A stretch of DNA of 64,000 nt from NCBI RefSeq assembly GCF_000243235.1, contig NZ_JH594606.1, positions 2,662,572 to 2,726,571 of the forward strand, read 5' to 3'. Positions 52,258-62,100 of this stretch are shown piece by piece. Position 1 is the first letter of the stretch; each line of letters begins with the position of its first letter. Source of the DNA: Gillisia limnaea DSM 15749. GTDB lineage: Bacteria; Bacteroidota; Bacteroidia; Flavobacteriales; Flavobacteriaceae. Made by a program: the position numbers and the translations under genes. The notes beneath the pieces were generated by a model, which saw only the letters and a program-made list of their open reading frames with translations, had not been told where the DNA came from and ran no database searches.

Positions 52258-54555
52258 ATGAGTTTAAAAATAAAACTTTCCATTCTTTTTCCTTTTTTGT
52301 TCCTCGGAAATATTTTCGGACAGATCCTTGAAGGTACTGTTCTCAATTCTGTTACTTCACAACCTATTGAGAATGTAACTATTCTCAATTTGAAATCCGA
52401 AGCAGTAGCTTTTTCAAATACTGAAGGTGAATTTAGAATTCCCGCAGGAGGTCTTCCCGTGACCCTTAAAATAACCGCGATAGGATTTGAAGAAGAACAG
52501 GTTGTAGTAAACACTTTGACAGATAAAATCCAGATATTTCTGAAAACTTCTACTGAACTGCTTTCCGAAGTAATGATAAATAGCACCCTTATTCCTAATC
52601 AGCTGCGTAAGCTTCCCGCATCTGTAAGTGTGATTTCTTCTGCAGATCTCAAACGTATAGATGCCATTAACCTGGCGCAGGCATTCAATAATGTTCCCGG
52701 TGTTTATGTTAACCAGGGAGCGCTTAACACCACCAAACTCAATATTCGTGGAATTGGAGCCAGATCTCAATATAGCACCAACAGGATCCAGGCATATTTT
52801 AATGGAATTCCTCTTTCTACTGCCGAAGGGGAATTAACGCTGGATGATATAGATCCCGAAGCTCTTTCCCGAATTGAAATAATAAAAGGACCGGCCTCCA
52901 GTATTTATGGGGCTGGTTTGGGAGGAGTTATAAATCTGTATGCTGCGGAAGGAGAAATTGATAAAACCGAAGCTGCAGGAGAATTATTATTCGGTAGTTT
53001 TGGGATGTCGAAAAAAACTATTTCTGCTTCGCACGGAACCAAAACCACTTCTCTTTTTGCAAATTTCAGCGATCTTCAAACTGATGGGTACCGTGACAAT
53101 GGCCAGTATAACAGAAAATCAGGACTTATTCACGGAAGCCTGAAAACGACTGAAAATAATAAACTTAGTTTTCTTGCCAATTTCACCAGATTAAAAGCTT
53201 TTATCCCAAGCTCCATAAATGAGAGCGATTTCAGGAACAATCCATCGATTGCAGCTTCAAACTGGGCTGCATCTAAAGGTTTTGAGTCTTATGATAGTGG
53301 CTTACTGGGAGTTTCCTATGACCATAAATTCTCCTCATATTTCACAAATACCACCAGTGTATATTTTAGTTTTAGAGATGCCTATGAACCTAGACCTTTT
53401 GATATTTTGAAAGAGGAAAGAATATCGGCAGGGGTACGAACAAAATTTAATCTTTCTGCAGAACTGTTTGATCGTCCTTCAAAAATAAGTTTTGGTGCCG
53501 AATATTATAATGAATGGTATGAGATTGGAACCTTTGAAAATTTATATCGGGATTTTCAGGATCAGGGAAGTGTTTTGGGCACGCGTTTAAGCAATAATGA
53601 ACAGGACAGGAATTATTCGAATCTTTTCGGGCAACTCAATCTGGAACTAAACGATAAATGGGGTTTGGAAACGGGCCTCAATTTAAATATGACTAATTAT
53701 AGTCTAACCGATCTTTTTGTACAGGATGATATCGATCAATCCGGTGATTATGGGTTTAATACAATCTTATCGCCCAGAATTGCTACTACCTATGAAGTTT
53801 CTGCCAATAAAAACCTGTACGCTTCTGTAAGTCATGGATTTTCAACTCCCACGGTTGCAGAAACCCTTACTCCAGATGGTCAATTAAATACAGACCTTCA
53901 ACCGGAAACGGGAATCAATTATGAAATTGGGTTTAAAGGTAATTGGTTGAATAATTCGTTATACACTGAAGTTGCTCTATATTCTATTCAAATAGATGAT
54001 CTTTTGGTGGCTCAAAGAATTGCAGAAGATCGGTACGTGGGAGTAAATGCAGGAAAAACGAATCATAACGGAATAGAATTTTTTGCAGGATACAAGAAAA
54101 GACTGATGCCCGAATTGATTATAAATCCTTATATAAATGCATCGATTAACTTTTTTGAATTTGAAGAATTTCTTGACCGTGAATCAAACTTTTCCGGGAA
54201 TAAATTGCCGGGAGTTCCAGGGAGTACTGTAAATGTTGGTTTGGATTTGAATATTTGGAATAAGTTAGATATTTACAGCAATTTTTTCGCCGTAGGTGAG
54301 ATTCCTTTAAATGATGCAAATTCGGTTTTCACAAATAGTTATACACTTTTGAATTTGAAAGCAATTTACACCATTGATCTCATCGAGGATCTTAACCTAA
54401 ATTTTACAGCAGGTATAAACAATCTCACCAATGAAAAATATGCAGCCAGCGTTCTTCCTAACGCGGTTGGCTTTGGTGGGGCAGCTCCAAGATTTTATTA
54501 TCCCGGAAATCCACGAAATTATTTTGGTGGTGTAGGATTGAGTTATCAGTTTTAA
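52258..54555 (+). CDS. TonB-dependent outer-membrane receptor (PqqU/YncD-like candidate)
   Basis: 765 aa. A signal peptide (to about 22), a CarboxypepD_reg-like domain (about 22-100), a plug (about 110-225, NIRGIGARSQYSTN and IEIIKGPASSIYGAG) and a 22-strand barrel ending in a terminal aromatic Phe (GLSYQF). It imports a ligand across the outer membrane using TonB energy. It starts 3 bases after the PQQ-type dehydrogenase stop, so the ligand may be PQQ, as for E. coli PqqU; this is inference. Iron or a sugar is also possible, and no SusD partner follows. Confidence 0.9.
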   Translation: MSLKIKLSILFPFLFLGNIFGQILEGTVLNSVTSQPIENVTILNLKSEAVAFSNTEGEFRIPAGGLPVTLKITAIGFEEEQVVVNTLTDKIQIFLKTSTELLSEVMINSTLIPNQLRKLPASVSVISSADLKRIDAINLAQAFNNVPGVYVNQGALNTTKLNIRGIGARSQYSTNRIQAYFNGIPLSTAEGELTLDDIDPEALSRIEIIKGPASSIYGAGLGGVINLYAAEGEIDKTEAAGELLFGSFGMSKKTISASHGTKTTSLFANFSDLQTDGYRDNGQYNRKSGLIHGSLKTTENNKLSFLANFTRLKAFIPSSINESDFRNNPSIAASNWAASKGFESYDSGLLGVSYDHKFSSYFTNTTSVYFSFRDAYEPRPFDILKEERISAGVRTKFNLSAELFDRPSKISFGAEYYNEWYEIGTFENLYRDFQDQGSVLGTRLSNNEQDRNYSNLFGQLNLELNDKWGLETGLNLNMTNYSLTDLFVQDDIDQSGDYGFNTILSPRIATTYEVSANKNLYASVSHGFSTPTVAETLTPDGQLNTDLQPETGINYEIGFKGNWLNNSLYTEVALYSIQIDDLLVAQRIAEDRYVGVNAGKTNHNGIEFFAGYKKRLMPELIINPYINASINFFEFEEFLDRESNFSGNKLPGVPGSTVNVGLDLNIWNKLDIYSNFFAVGEIPLNDANSVFTNSYTLLNLKAIYTIDLIEDLNLNFTAGINNLTNEKYAASVLPNAVGFGGAAPRFYYPGNPRNYFGGVGLSYQF

Positions 54556-54582
54556 AATGCCAGAGGTAGTAATTCTTCGATG

Positions 54583-54605
54583 CCCGCCCGTGCTTTTCGG
54601 GCGGG
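54583..54605. repeat. Hairpin CCCGCCCG/CGGGCGGG in the TBDR-coaD gap
   Basis: CCCGCCCG (54583-54590) pairs with CGGGCGGG (54598-54605) over a TGCTTTT loop. It is GC-rich in AT-rich surroundings and 28 bases past the receptor stop. No T-run follows, so it may be a mobile intergenic repeat instead of a plain terminator. Confidence 0.45.
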
Positions 54606-54640
54606 AATTCATAGATATTTTGGATGTTTCTTCCTTTTAC

Positions 54641-54665
54641 ATCCCGCGAGTGCTCGCTCTGGGAT
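54641..54665. repeat. Second hairpin in the TBDR-coaD gap
   Basis: ATCCC-GCGAG (54641-54650) pairs with CTCGC and GGGAT (54653-54657, 54661-54665) with a 3-base bulge. It lies just before the coaD stop on the other strand. Confidence 0.4.
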
Positions 54666-54668
54666 ACT

Positions 54669-55124
54669 TTATTGTTTTGTCACCGCATCGGGAACCATAA
54701 AGGAATAATTCCCACCATTTTTTCTAACGTCCCTAACTACCGATGATGAAATGTGGCTTTTCCCGGAAGATGCTATTAAAAATACAGTTTCTATTCCTGC
54801 CATTTTAAAGTTGGTTTGGCCAATGGTTTTTTCAAACTCCATATCTCCGGTGTTGCGGAGCCCACGAAGTATGAAGGGAGCATCTTGTTTTTTGCAAAAA
54901 TCTACTGTAAGTCCCTTGTAGGTCATCACCTTGATTTTAGGTTCACTACTAAAGGTTTTTTCTATAAACTCAACTCTTTCTACCAGGGAGAACATGTATT
55001 TTTTGTCGGCATTTACTCCAATTGCGAGAATGATCTCATCAAAAAGGGGCAAAGCCCGCTCGATGATGTCTACGTGGCCTAAAGTAATAGGATCAAAAGA
55101 TCCCGGGAATACAGCTCGTTTCAT
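54669..55124 (-). CDS. coaD: Phosphopantetheine adenylyltransferase
   Basis: 151 aa from the ATG at 55124, matching family length; an in-frame start at 55145 would add seven odd residues. The nucleotidyltransferase motif is VFPGSFDPITLGHVDII (TxGH), and the C-terminal ISSSVVRDVRKNGG is typical. It makes dephospho-CoA. ddl lies 140 bases upstream on the same strand. Confidence 0.94.
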   Translation of the reverse strand: MKRAVFPGSFDPITLGHVDIIERALPLFDEIILAIGVNADKKYMFSLVERVEFIEKTFSSEPKIKVMTYKGLTVDFCKKQDAPFILRGLRNTGDMEFEKTIGQTNFKMAGIETVFLIASSGKSHISSSVVRDVRKNGGNYSFMVPDAVTKQ

Positions 55125-55264
55125 GGTTGGAATGAATTTTAACAAATATAATCAAATACAAATGGAATTCTATTAAGCATTTGCAGAAGTGAAAACAGAC
55201 TTTCCTATGCTTTATAGGTATATAAACATAACCCTGTAAGCTTTTAATTTTATAACTCCTTGTT

Positions 55265-56236
55265 CTAAAACGCGGCTTCGACGGCACTACCAAAAAGATC
55301 TTTTAAACTAATACCGGCAGCAGTTGCCTGTTGAGGTAATATACTGGCTTCACTCAATCCGGGAGTAGTATTCATCTCGATAAAATGAGCTTGATCATTA
55401 TGGAAAATAAATTCAGACCTTGTAAAACCTTTCATTTTGAGCTTGGAATAAATCAATTTTGCGATGTTCTGAACTTCTTTGGTCTGTTCTTTGGATATTC
55501 GTGCAGGAGTAATTTCCTGGGATTTGCCTAAATATTTAGCTTCATAATCAAAAAACTCATTTTCTGAAACGATTTCCGTTACCGGTAGGGCAAGGATCTT
55601 ACCTTTGTAGGTAATCACCCCAACAGAAACTTCGGTGCCATCTAAAAAGGATTCTATAATCACTTCATCATCTTCTTTAAAAGCAACTTTTGTGGCCTGT
55701 TCCAAATCTTTTGCTTCCTTTACTTTGGTGATCCCAAAACTGCTTCCGGCTTTGTTTGCCTTCACAAAACAGGGTAATCCTACACGTTTAATAATTTCAT
55801 CAACTTTTACTTCATCTCCTTTGTTAAGAAAATAATTCACCGCAGTTTTTATTCCGTAGGGTTTTAAAACACTTATTAGGTCCCTTTTATTAAAAGTAAG
55901 TGCTGCCTGATAAAAATCGCAGGAGGTTTGCGGAATTCCAACCAGATTTAAATAAGCCTGTAACAATCCATTTTCACCGGGTGTTCCGTGAATAGTGTTG
56001 AATACACAGTCAAAAACGATGACATTGTCATGGATCTTAACCGTGAAATTGCTTTTATTTATAGGGTAGGGAGTACCATCATCGGCCACTACAAACCATT
56101 CATTTTGCATAATATGTACGCGATAGGGTTCGTAAAGAGCGGGATCCAGGTTTTTGTAAACCATATTCCCACTGTTGATAGAGATGCGGGATTCACTGGA
56201 ATACCCGCCCATAGCGATGGCAATTTTTTTCTTCAT
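55265..56236 (-). CDS. ddl: D-alanine--D-alanine ligase
   Basis: 323 aa ATP-grasp enzyme. The N-terminal AMGGYSSESRISINSG, ATP-binding VKANKAGSSFGITKV, and the C-terminal FIEMNTTPGLSEASILPQQ with the Ser/Asn metal site are all clear. It makes the D-Ala-D-Ala end of peptidoglycan stems. It diverges from the PASTA-domain gene, which is also likely to be a cell-wall protein. Confidence 0.94.
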   Translation of the reverse strand: MKKKIAIAMGGYSSESRISINSGNMVYKNLDPALYEPYRVHIMQNEWFVVADDGTPYPINKSNFTVKIHDNVIVFDCVFNTIHGTPGENGLLQAYLNLVGIPQTSCDFYQAALTFNKRDLISVLKPYGIKTAVNYFLNKGDEVKVDEIIKRVGLPCFVKANKAGSSFGITKVKEAKDLEQATKVAFKEDDEVIIESFLDGTEVSVGVITYKGKILALPVTEIVSENEFFDYEAKYLGKSQEITPARISKEQTKEVQNIAKLIYSKLKMKGFTRSEFIFHNDQAHFIEMNTTPGLSEASILPQQATAAGISLKDLFGSAVEAAF

Positions 56237-56311
56237 ATCAATATTCAGGCTTGATTTGTGTTAACAAAAATATGACTATTCAAGTGTGCTACCAAAACCC
56301 GGTCGTTTTTA

Positions 56312-56319
56312 TATCTTTG
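56312..56319 (+). promoter_or_regulatory. -7 box of PASTA-rluD
   Basis: TATCTTTG is an exact TAnnTTTG, 19 bases before the ATG at 56339. Confidence 0.5.
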
Positions 56320-56338
56320 TATATTATTAAAAAAATTT

Positions 56339-56965
56339 ATGGGCCTACTTAAATTTATATTTAGCAAAACCTTTTTTATTCAATTGGTTTTGGCTGCAGT
56401 TGCATTAATAGTGCTGGCTTTTCTAGCCCTACAGTGGTTGAATGTTTCAACAAATCAGGATGAACGCATCGAAGTGCCAGATCTCTCCAGGCTTTCGTTG
56501 GATGTGGTAGAAGACCATCTTGATGAAAAGGATCTTCGTTTTGAAATATTGGATTCTGCCAATTTTAATCCCGATTATCCTCGGTATTCGGTGATCGATC
56601 AGGTTCCTGCACCCGGTAAACACGTAAAAGAAAACAGAAAAATATATCTAACATTAAATCCTTCTGGTTTCCGGAAAATAAAAATGCCGGATCTAATTAG
56701 AACAACCCGCCGTCAGGTAGAACCAACGCTTCGATCTCTTGGGTTTGTGATTGGGGATGTTACTTTTAAACCGGACATTGCGCAGGATGCTGTTTTGGAA
56801 TTGAGACATAAGGGAAAACTTGTAAATCCTGGAGATGAATTGATGAAAACATCGGTGATCGATCTCGTTTTAGGAGATGGTTCCGGGCGATACAGAAGTG
56901 AAGAAGAAGATAGCTTACAGGTAGATGAACCTGAAATTGATACAGACTATAATGACGAATTCTAA
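56339..56965 (+). CDS. Membrane-anchored PASTA-domain protein
   Basis: 208 aa. A short cytoplasmic start, one TM helix (about 12-32), then two or three PASTA domains (about 40-180, VPDLSRLSLDVVEDHL and MPDLIRTTRRQVEPTL) and an acidic tail. PASTA domains bind peptidoglycan stem peptides. No kinase or transpeptidase domain is attached, so it may sense or bind wall material on its own. Its last 14 bases overlap rluD. Confidence 0.88.
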   Translation: MGLLKFIFSKTFFIQLVLAAVALIVLAFLALQWLNVSTNQDERIEVPDLSRLSLDVVEDHLDEKDLRFEILDSANFNPDYPRYSVIDQVPAPGKHVKENRKIYLTLNPSGFRKIKMPDLIRTTRRQVEPTLRSLGFVIGDVTFKPDIAQDAVLELRHKGKLVNPGDELMKTSVIDLVLGDGSGRYRSEEEDSLQVDEPEIDTDYNDEF

Positions 56966-58007
56966 TATTGATCCTGAATTGGAAGTTCAGGACGATGAAC
57001 TTTATGAACATCATAAATTTACTGCAGACAAAGGTCAGCAACCCCTGCGTGTAGATAAATATTTGATGAATTATATCGAAAATGCTACCAGGAGTAAGAT
57101 CCAGAAGGCAGCAAAAGATGGGAATATCCACGTGAATGGAATTCCCGTAAAATCAAATTACAAGGTGAAACCCGGGGATGTGGTGCAGGTGTTGTTTGAA
57201 CATCCTCCGTATGAATTTTTGCTTACCCCGGAGAATATCCCGCTTGACATTGTTTATGAAGATGAATCGTTGCTTGTGGTAAATAAAACTGCAGGTATGG
57301 TGGTGCACCCGGGACATGGAAATTACAGCGGAACCCTTATAAATGCGCTGGTTTTTCATATAGATAATCTACCTAACAACAGCAGTGAGCGTCCAGGACT
57401 TGTGCACAGGATCGATAAGGATACTTCAGGTTTATTGGTAGTTGCCAAAACCGAAGATGCGATGACACATCTTTCCAAACAGTTTTTTAAGAAAACCAGT
57501 TCCAGGGAATATGTCGCGTTGGTTTGGGGAAATATGCAGGAGGATGAAGGGATTATTGAAGGAAATATTGGAAGACATCCCAAAAACAGACTTCAGAATA
57601 CGGTGTATCTTGAGGATGATAATGAACAGGGGAAACCTGCAATTACTCATTATAAGGTATTAGAGCGTTTTGGATATGTCACCCTGGTTTCCTGTAAGCT
57701 GGAAACAGGAAGGACCCATCAAATCCGGGTGCATTTAAAACATATAGGTCATACCTTGTTCAATGACGAACGCTATGGAGGAGAAAGGATACTCAAGGGT
57801 ACTACTTTTACAAAGTACAAGCAGTTCGTAGACAATTGTTTCAAAATACTTCCCCGGCAGGCATTGCATGCCAAAACCCTTGGTTTCACCCATCCTGTTA
57901 CAAAGGACTGGATGAGTTTTGATACCAACTTACCTAAGGATATGGAAGATTGTATAGAGAAATGGCGTAATTACTCTAAAAATCAAAAGGATTTTATAGA
58001 CGAATAG
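56952..58007 (+). CDS. rluD: Ribosomal large-subunit pseudouridine synthase (RluD family)
   Basis: 351 aa. The ATG at 56952 lies inside the PASTA gene (14-base overlap, a coupled start). S4 RNA-binding domain about residues 40-100. The catalytic block is RPGLVHRIDKDTSGLLVVAK (HRxD aspartate), and the C-terminal GRTHQIRVHL is typical. It makes pseudouridine in 23S rRNA (probably helix 69), although the exact site is inferred from family. An intergenic repeat follows directly. Confidence 0.93.
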   Translation: MTNSNIDPELEVQDDELYEHHKFTADKGQQPLRVDKYLMNYIENATRSKIQKAAKDGNIHVNGIPVKSNYKVKPGDVVQVLFEHPPYEFLLTPENIPLDIVYEDESLLVVNKTAGMVVHPGHGNYSGTLINALVFHIDNLPNNSSERPGLVHRIDKDTSGLLVVAKTEDAMTHLSKQFFKKTSSREYVALVWGNMQEDEGIIEGNIGRHPKNRLQNTVYLEDDNEQGKPAITHYKVLERFGYVTLVSCKLETGRTHQIRVHLKHIGHTLFNDERYGGERILKGTTFTKYKQFVDNCFKILPRQALHAKTLGFTHPVTKDWMSFDTNLPKDMEDCIEKWRNYSKNQKDFIDE

Positions 58008-58095
58008 GGCGTGCCCCCAAAAGGGGTCGCGCTTTCGGCAGTCGCTTCCCGATGAAAAATCGGGAGAGCTCCAACAAAGCCTCAATCGCTCACGC
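58007..58095. repeat. Structured intergenic repeat, cloverleaf-like
   Basis: Nested stems: outer GCGTG (58009-58013) with CACGC (58091-58095); CCCC with GGGG (58015-58018, 58023-58026); inner GCTTT (58031-58035) with AAAGC (58076-58080), enclosing CCCGAT (58048-58053) and ATCGGG (58059-58064). I recall near-identical GC-rich units scattered between genes in flavobacterial genomes; this was not checked. It begins at the last base of the rluD stop. Confidence 0.6.
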
Positions 58096-58167
58096 AAATA
58101 AAATCCGTCAGTAGAGCTCTATTGGCAATAAATACCCGGAAGCATTTAAAAGTGCTAAACTTCTTAC

Positions 58168-58175
58168 TATTTTTG
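58168..58175 (+). promoter_or_regulatory. -7 box of yaaA
   Basis: TATTTTTG is an exact TAnnTTTG, about 39 bases before the ATG at 58215. Confidence 0.4.
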
Positions 58176-58214
58176 TAGGATAAATGAACTTTTCAGAAGA
58201 AAAATATACTCAAA

Positions 58215-58976
58215 ATGAAAATAGTCTTATCCCCGGCAAAAAGTCTTGATTTTAAAAGTGAACTTCCTACTTCCCGAGGAACTCAACCTTCATTCCTTGA
58301 TACCACAGCAAAGATAAACCGTAAGCTTTCCAGGATGAGCAAAGAAGAGATTGGTGAGTTGATGAGTATTAGCGACAAATTAGCCGATCTTAATTACATT
58401 CGGTATAAAGAGTTTGAAGAAATTCATACCAAAGATAATTCCCGACCGGCCATATATGCTTTCGACGGCGATGTGTATTCCGGGCTTGATGCTTATACCA
58501 TTCCCAAAGATAAACTAGATCGTTTACAGGATTCCCTCAGGATTTTATCGGGAATGTATGGAATTTTAAAACCTTTGGATCTCATTCAGCCATACAGGTT
58601 AGAAATGGGAACTTCAATAGGGATAGAAAGAAAAAATAATTTATATGAGATGTGGAAAAAGAAAATCACAGATTCCCTGAATAATGAACTGAAAGAAGAT
58701 GAGCTGTTTATAAATCTTGCCAGCAATGAATATTTTAAAGCAGTGGATACAAAAAGATTAAAAGTCCCTGTAATTACGCCTGTCTTCAAAGATCTGAAAA
58801 ACGGAAAATTAAAGATCATTAGTTTTTTTGCTAAAAAAGCCCGTGGTGCAATGGTTCGCTATATAATTGATAATAATGTTAATAGCATTGAAGAACTAAA
58901 AGGATTTAATTACGAACAATATCGATATAGTGATTCAAATTCTAAAAAACCTAATGAATTTGTATTTATCAGATAG
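58215..58976 (+). CDS. yaaA: Peroxide stress protein YaaA family
   Basis: 253 aa. It starts [16 protein letters not shown], the YaaA (DUF328) signature. [13 protein letters not shown] and [20 protein letters not shown] follow in order. E. coli YaaA lowers free iron and limits hydroxyl-radical damage under H2O2; a DNA-binding activity is reported for the fold. It is monocistronic with its own terminator. Confidence 0.92.
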   Translation: MKIVLSPAKSLDFKSELPTSRGTQPSFLDTTAKINRKLSRMSKEEIGELMSISDKLADLNYIRYKEFEEIHTKDNSRPAIYAFDGDVYSGLDAYTIPKDKLDRLQDSLRILSGMYGILKPLDLIQPYRLEMGTSIGIERKNNLYEMWKKKITDSLNNELKEDELFINLASNEYFKAVDTKRLKVPVITPVFKDLKNGKLKIISFFAKKARGAMVRYIIDNNVNSIEELKGFNYEQYRYSDSNSKKPNEFVFIR

Positions 58977-59007
58977 TATAATTAAACAGAAAACCATACC
59001 TTAGAAG

Positions 59008-59031
59008 GCTGCCATTGGGCAGCTTTTTTTA
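59008..59031 (+). terminator. Intrinsic terminator of yaaA
   Basis: GCTGCC (59008-59013) and GGCAGC (59018-59023) form a 6-bp GC-rich stem around ATTG, followed by TTTTTTT. Confidence 0.85.
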
Positions 59032-59136
59032 TTTTAACTAATTATTAACCATAATCATATTTTAAAGCTTTTTCAAATCATCATTTATTTAATAACTTTC
59101 AAAAGGATGGAGCTTTAATAAAATAAATAAGATCAA

Positions 59137-62100
59137 ATGAAGATTAAAAAGGTACTAGTAGCAAACAGGGGAGAAATAGCAATCAGGATTTTTCGTGCCT
59201 GTACAGAGATAGGATTAAAAACCGTTGGGATCTATACCTTTGAGGATCGCTATTCCCTGCATCGCTACAAAGCGGATGAATCTTACCAAATTGGGGAAGA
59301 TAACGATCCTCTCAAACCATATTTGAATATTAAGGCAATCATACAGGTTGCTAAAAATAATGATGTGGATGCCATTCATCCGGGTTACGGTTTTCTTTCA
59401 GAAAATGCTGAATTTGCCAGGCAATGTGAAGAAAACGGCATCATTTTTATAGGGCCAAAAGTGGATGTTTTAAAATCCCTGGGAGATAAAGTTAAAGCCA
59501 AAGAAGTTGCGGTGGCAAGCGATGTTCCGGTAATTGAAAGCAATAAAAAAGAATTGAATTCTTTAGAAATTGCTGTTGAGGAGGCAAATCGTATCGGCTA
59601 CCCGTTGATGTTAAAAGCTGCTTCCGGGGGAGGTGGACGTGGGATGCGGGTGATTAGAGATGAAGAACAATTAAAATCTGCTTTTCCCGAATCAAAGCGA
59701 GAAGCTGGAAATGCTTTTGGAGATGACACGGTTTTTATCGAAAAATTCGTTGAAAATCCCAAACATATAGAGATTCAAATAGTAGCCGATAACCACGGAA
59801 ATATGGTTCATCTTTTTGAAAGGGATTGTTCTGTTCAAAGACGTTATCAAAAAGTTATAGAATTTGCTCCTTCCTTAGGTTTGGACCAGGAAATTAAGGA
59901 TAAGTTATATAAATATGCCATTGATATCTGCAAGGCCGTAAAATATAACAATATAGGGACGGTGGAATTTCTTGTAGAGGATGGTGAAATTTATTTTATT
60001 GAAGTAAATCCCCGTATACAGGTTGAACATACAGTAACTGAAATTGTTACCGGAATTGACCTTGTAAAAGCTCAAATCTTCATAGCAGGTGGTTATAAAT
60101 TAAGCGACGACCAAATCAAGATCCACGGGCAGGAAAGTCTTAAGATAAATGGCTATGCACTTCAGTGTAGAGTAACAACAGAAGATCCCGAGAATGATTT
60201 TAAACCGGATTATGGAACTATCACCACCTATAGAAGTGCTTCCGGTTTTGGGATAAGACTGGATGCCGGGAGTGTTTATCAGGGCGTTACAATTTCACCA
60301 TTCTTTGATTCTATGTTGGTAAAAGTTTCTGCAAGCAGCCGGACTTTAGATGGGGCATGTAGAAAAATGCGTCGTACTCTGGCCGAATTCAGGGTTCGTG
60401 GCGTAAAGACCAATATGGCATTTCTTGATAATATTCTTCAACATGAGAAATTTAGGGAAGGAAAGGTTACCGTAAATTTCATAAAAGACAATCCAGATTT
60501 ATTTATAATCAAGCAAAGTCGCAACCGTGCAACCAAGATGGTTAAATTTCTTGGAGATATCACGGTGAACGGAAATCCGGATGTAAAAGAAATAGATCAT
60601 TCAAAAAAATTCATACTTCCTCATGTGCCTAAATTTGACGAATACGGGAATTATCCAAAAGGCACCAAGGACTTGCTCACCGAATATGGACCCGAGAAAT
60701 TTTCAAGATGGTTAAGACATCAAAATGAAATTAAATTCACAGATACTACCATGCGGGATGCCCATCAAAGTTTGCTTGCAACACGCATGCGAACCTATGA
60801 TATGATGAAAGTGGCAGAAGGATTTGCGAAAAACCATCCCAATGTGTTCAGTATGGAAGTTTGGGGTGGTGCTACCTTTGATGTTTGTCTTAGATTTCTA
60901 AAGGAAAATCCCTGGGAACGTTTACAATTGCTTAGAAAAGCTATGCCAAACGTGCTTTTACAAATGCTTTTGCGCGGTTCAAACGGAGTGGGGTATACCG
61001 CATATCCGGATAATCTAATAGAGCGTTTCGTTACTGAAGCCTGGGAGAACGGAGTGGATGTTTTTAGGATTTTCGATTCTCTTAACTGGATGGAATCTAT
61101 AGAGCCTTGTATAAAATATGTTCGGGAAAATACTTCAGGCCTTGCGGAGGCTTCAATTTGCTATACTGGAGATATTCTGGACAAGAAACAAACCAAATAT
61201 ACCCTTGAATATTATGTGAATCTCGGGAAGCAAATGGAAGACGCCGGGGCTCATATCCTGGGAATAAAAGATATGGCGGGAATATTAAAACCGTATGCTG
61301 CAGAGGAGCTCATCTATGCCTTGAAATCCAGGATTAACATTCCAATTCATCTGCATACGCATGATACCTCTTCCATACAGTCTGCAACCTACTTAAAAGC
61401 TATTGAAGCAGGCGTAGATGTTGTAGATGTCGCCCTGGGAGGTTTATCTGGACTTACCTCCCAACCTAATTTTAATTCCATCGTGGAAATGATGAAATTT
61501 CAGAGCAGAAGTGCCGATTTTGATATGGATAAGCTCAATGAATATTCTCATTACTGGGAATCTGTACGCAATTATTACTATCCTTTTGAAAGCGGACTTA
61601 AAGCCGGAACGGCCGATGTTTTCAAGCATGAAATTCCGGGAGGTCAGTATTCCAACCTGAAACCACAAGCAGAATCCCTTGGTTTGGCCGACAGATTTAA
61701 TGAAATTACCGATATGTATGCCCAGGTAAATGATCTTTTTGGAGATATAATAAAAGTAACACCAAGTTCAAAAGTGGTTGGGGATATGGCTCAATATTTA
61801 GTCAGTAATCATTTTAGCATAGAAGATGTTCTGGAACGAGGAGAAACTATGTCTTTTCCCGAATCGGTAAAAAGTTTCTTTCGCGGGGACCTGGGACAGC
61901 CGGTAGGTGGTTTTCCAGAAAAAATTCAGAAGATCATACTTAAAGATGAAGTGCCCTATACCAACAGGCCAAATGCTCATATGGAACCTATAGATTTTGA
62001 AACAGAGTTTGCTGAATTTGAGGAGACTTTTAAAGAGGCTATGGGTAGAAAACTGGATATCACCGATTTTCTTTCCTATAAATTATATCCAAAAATATTT

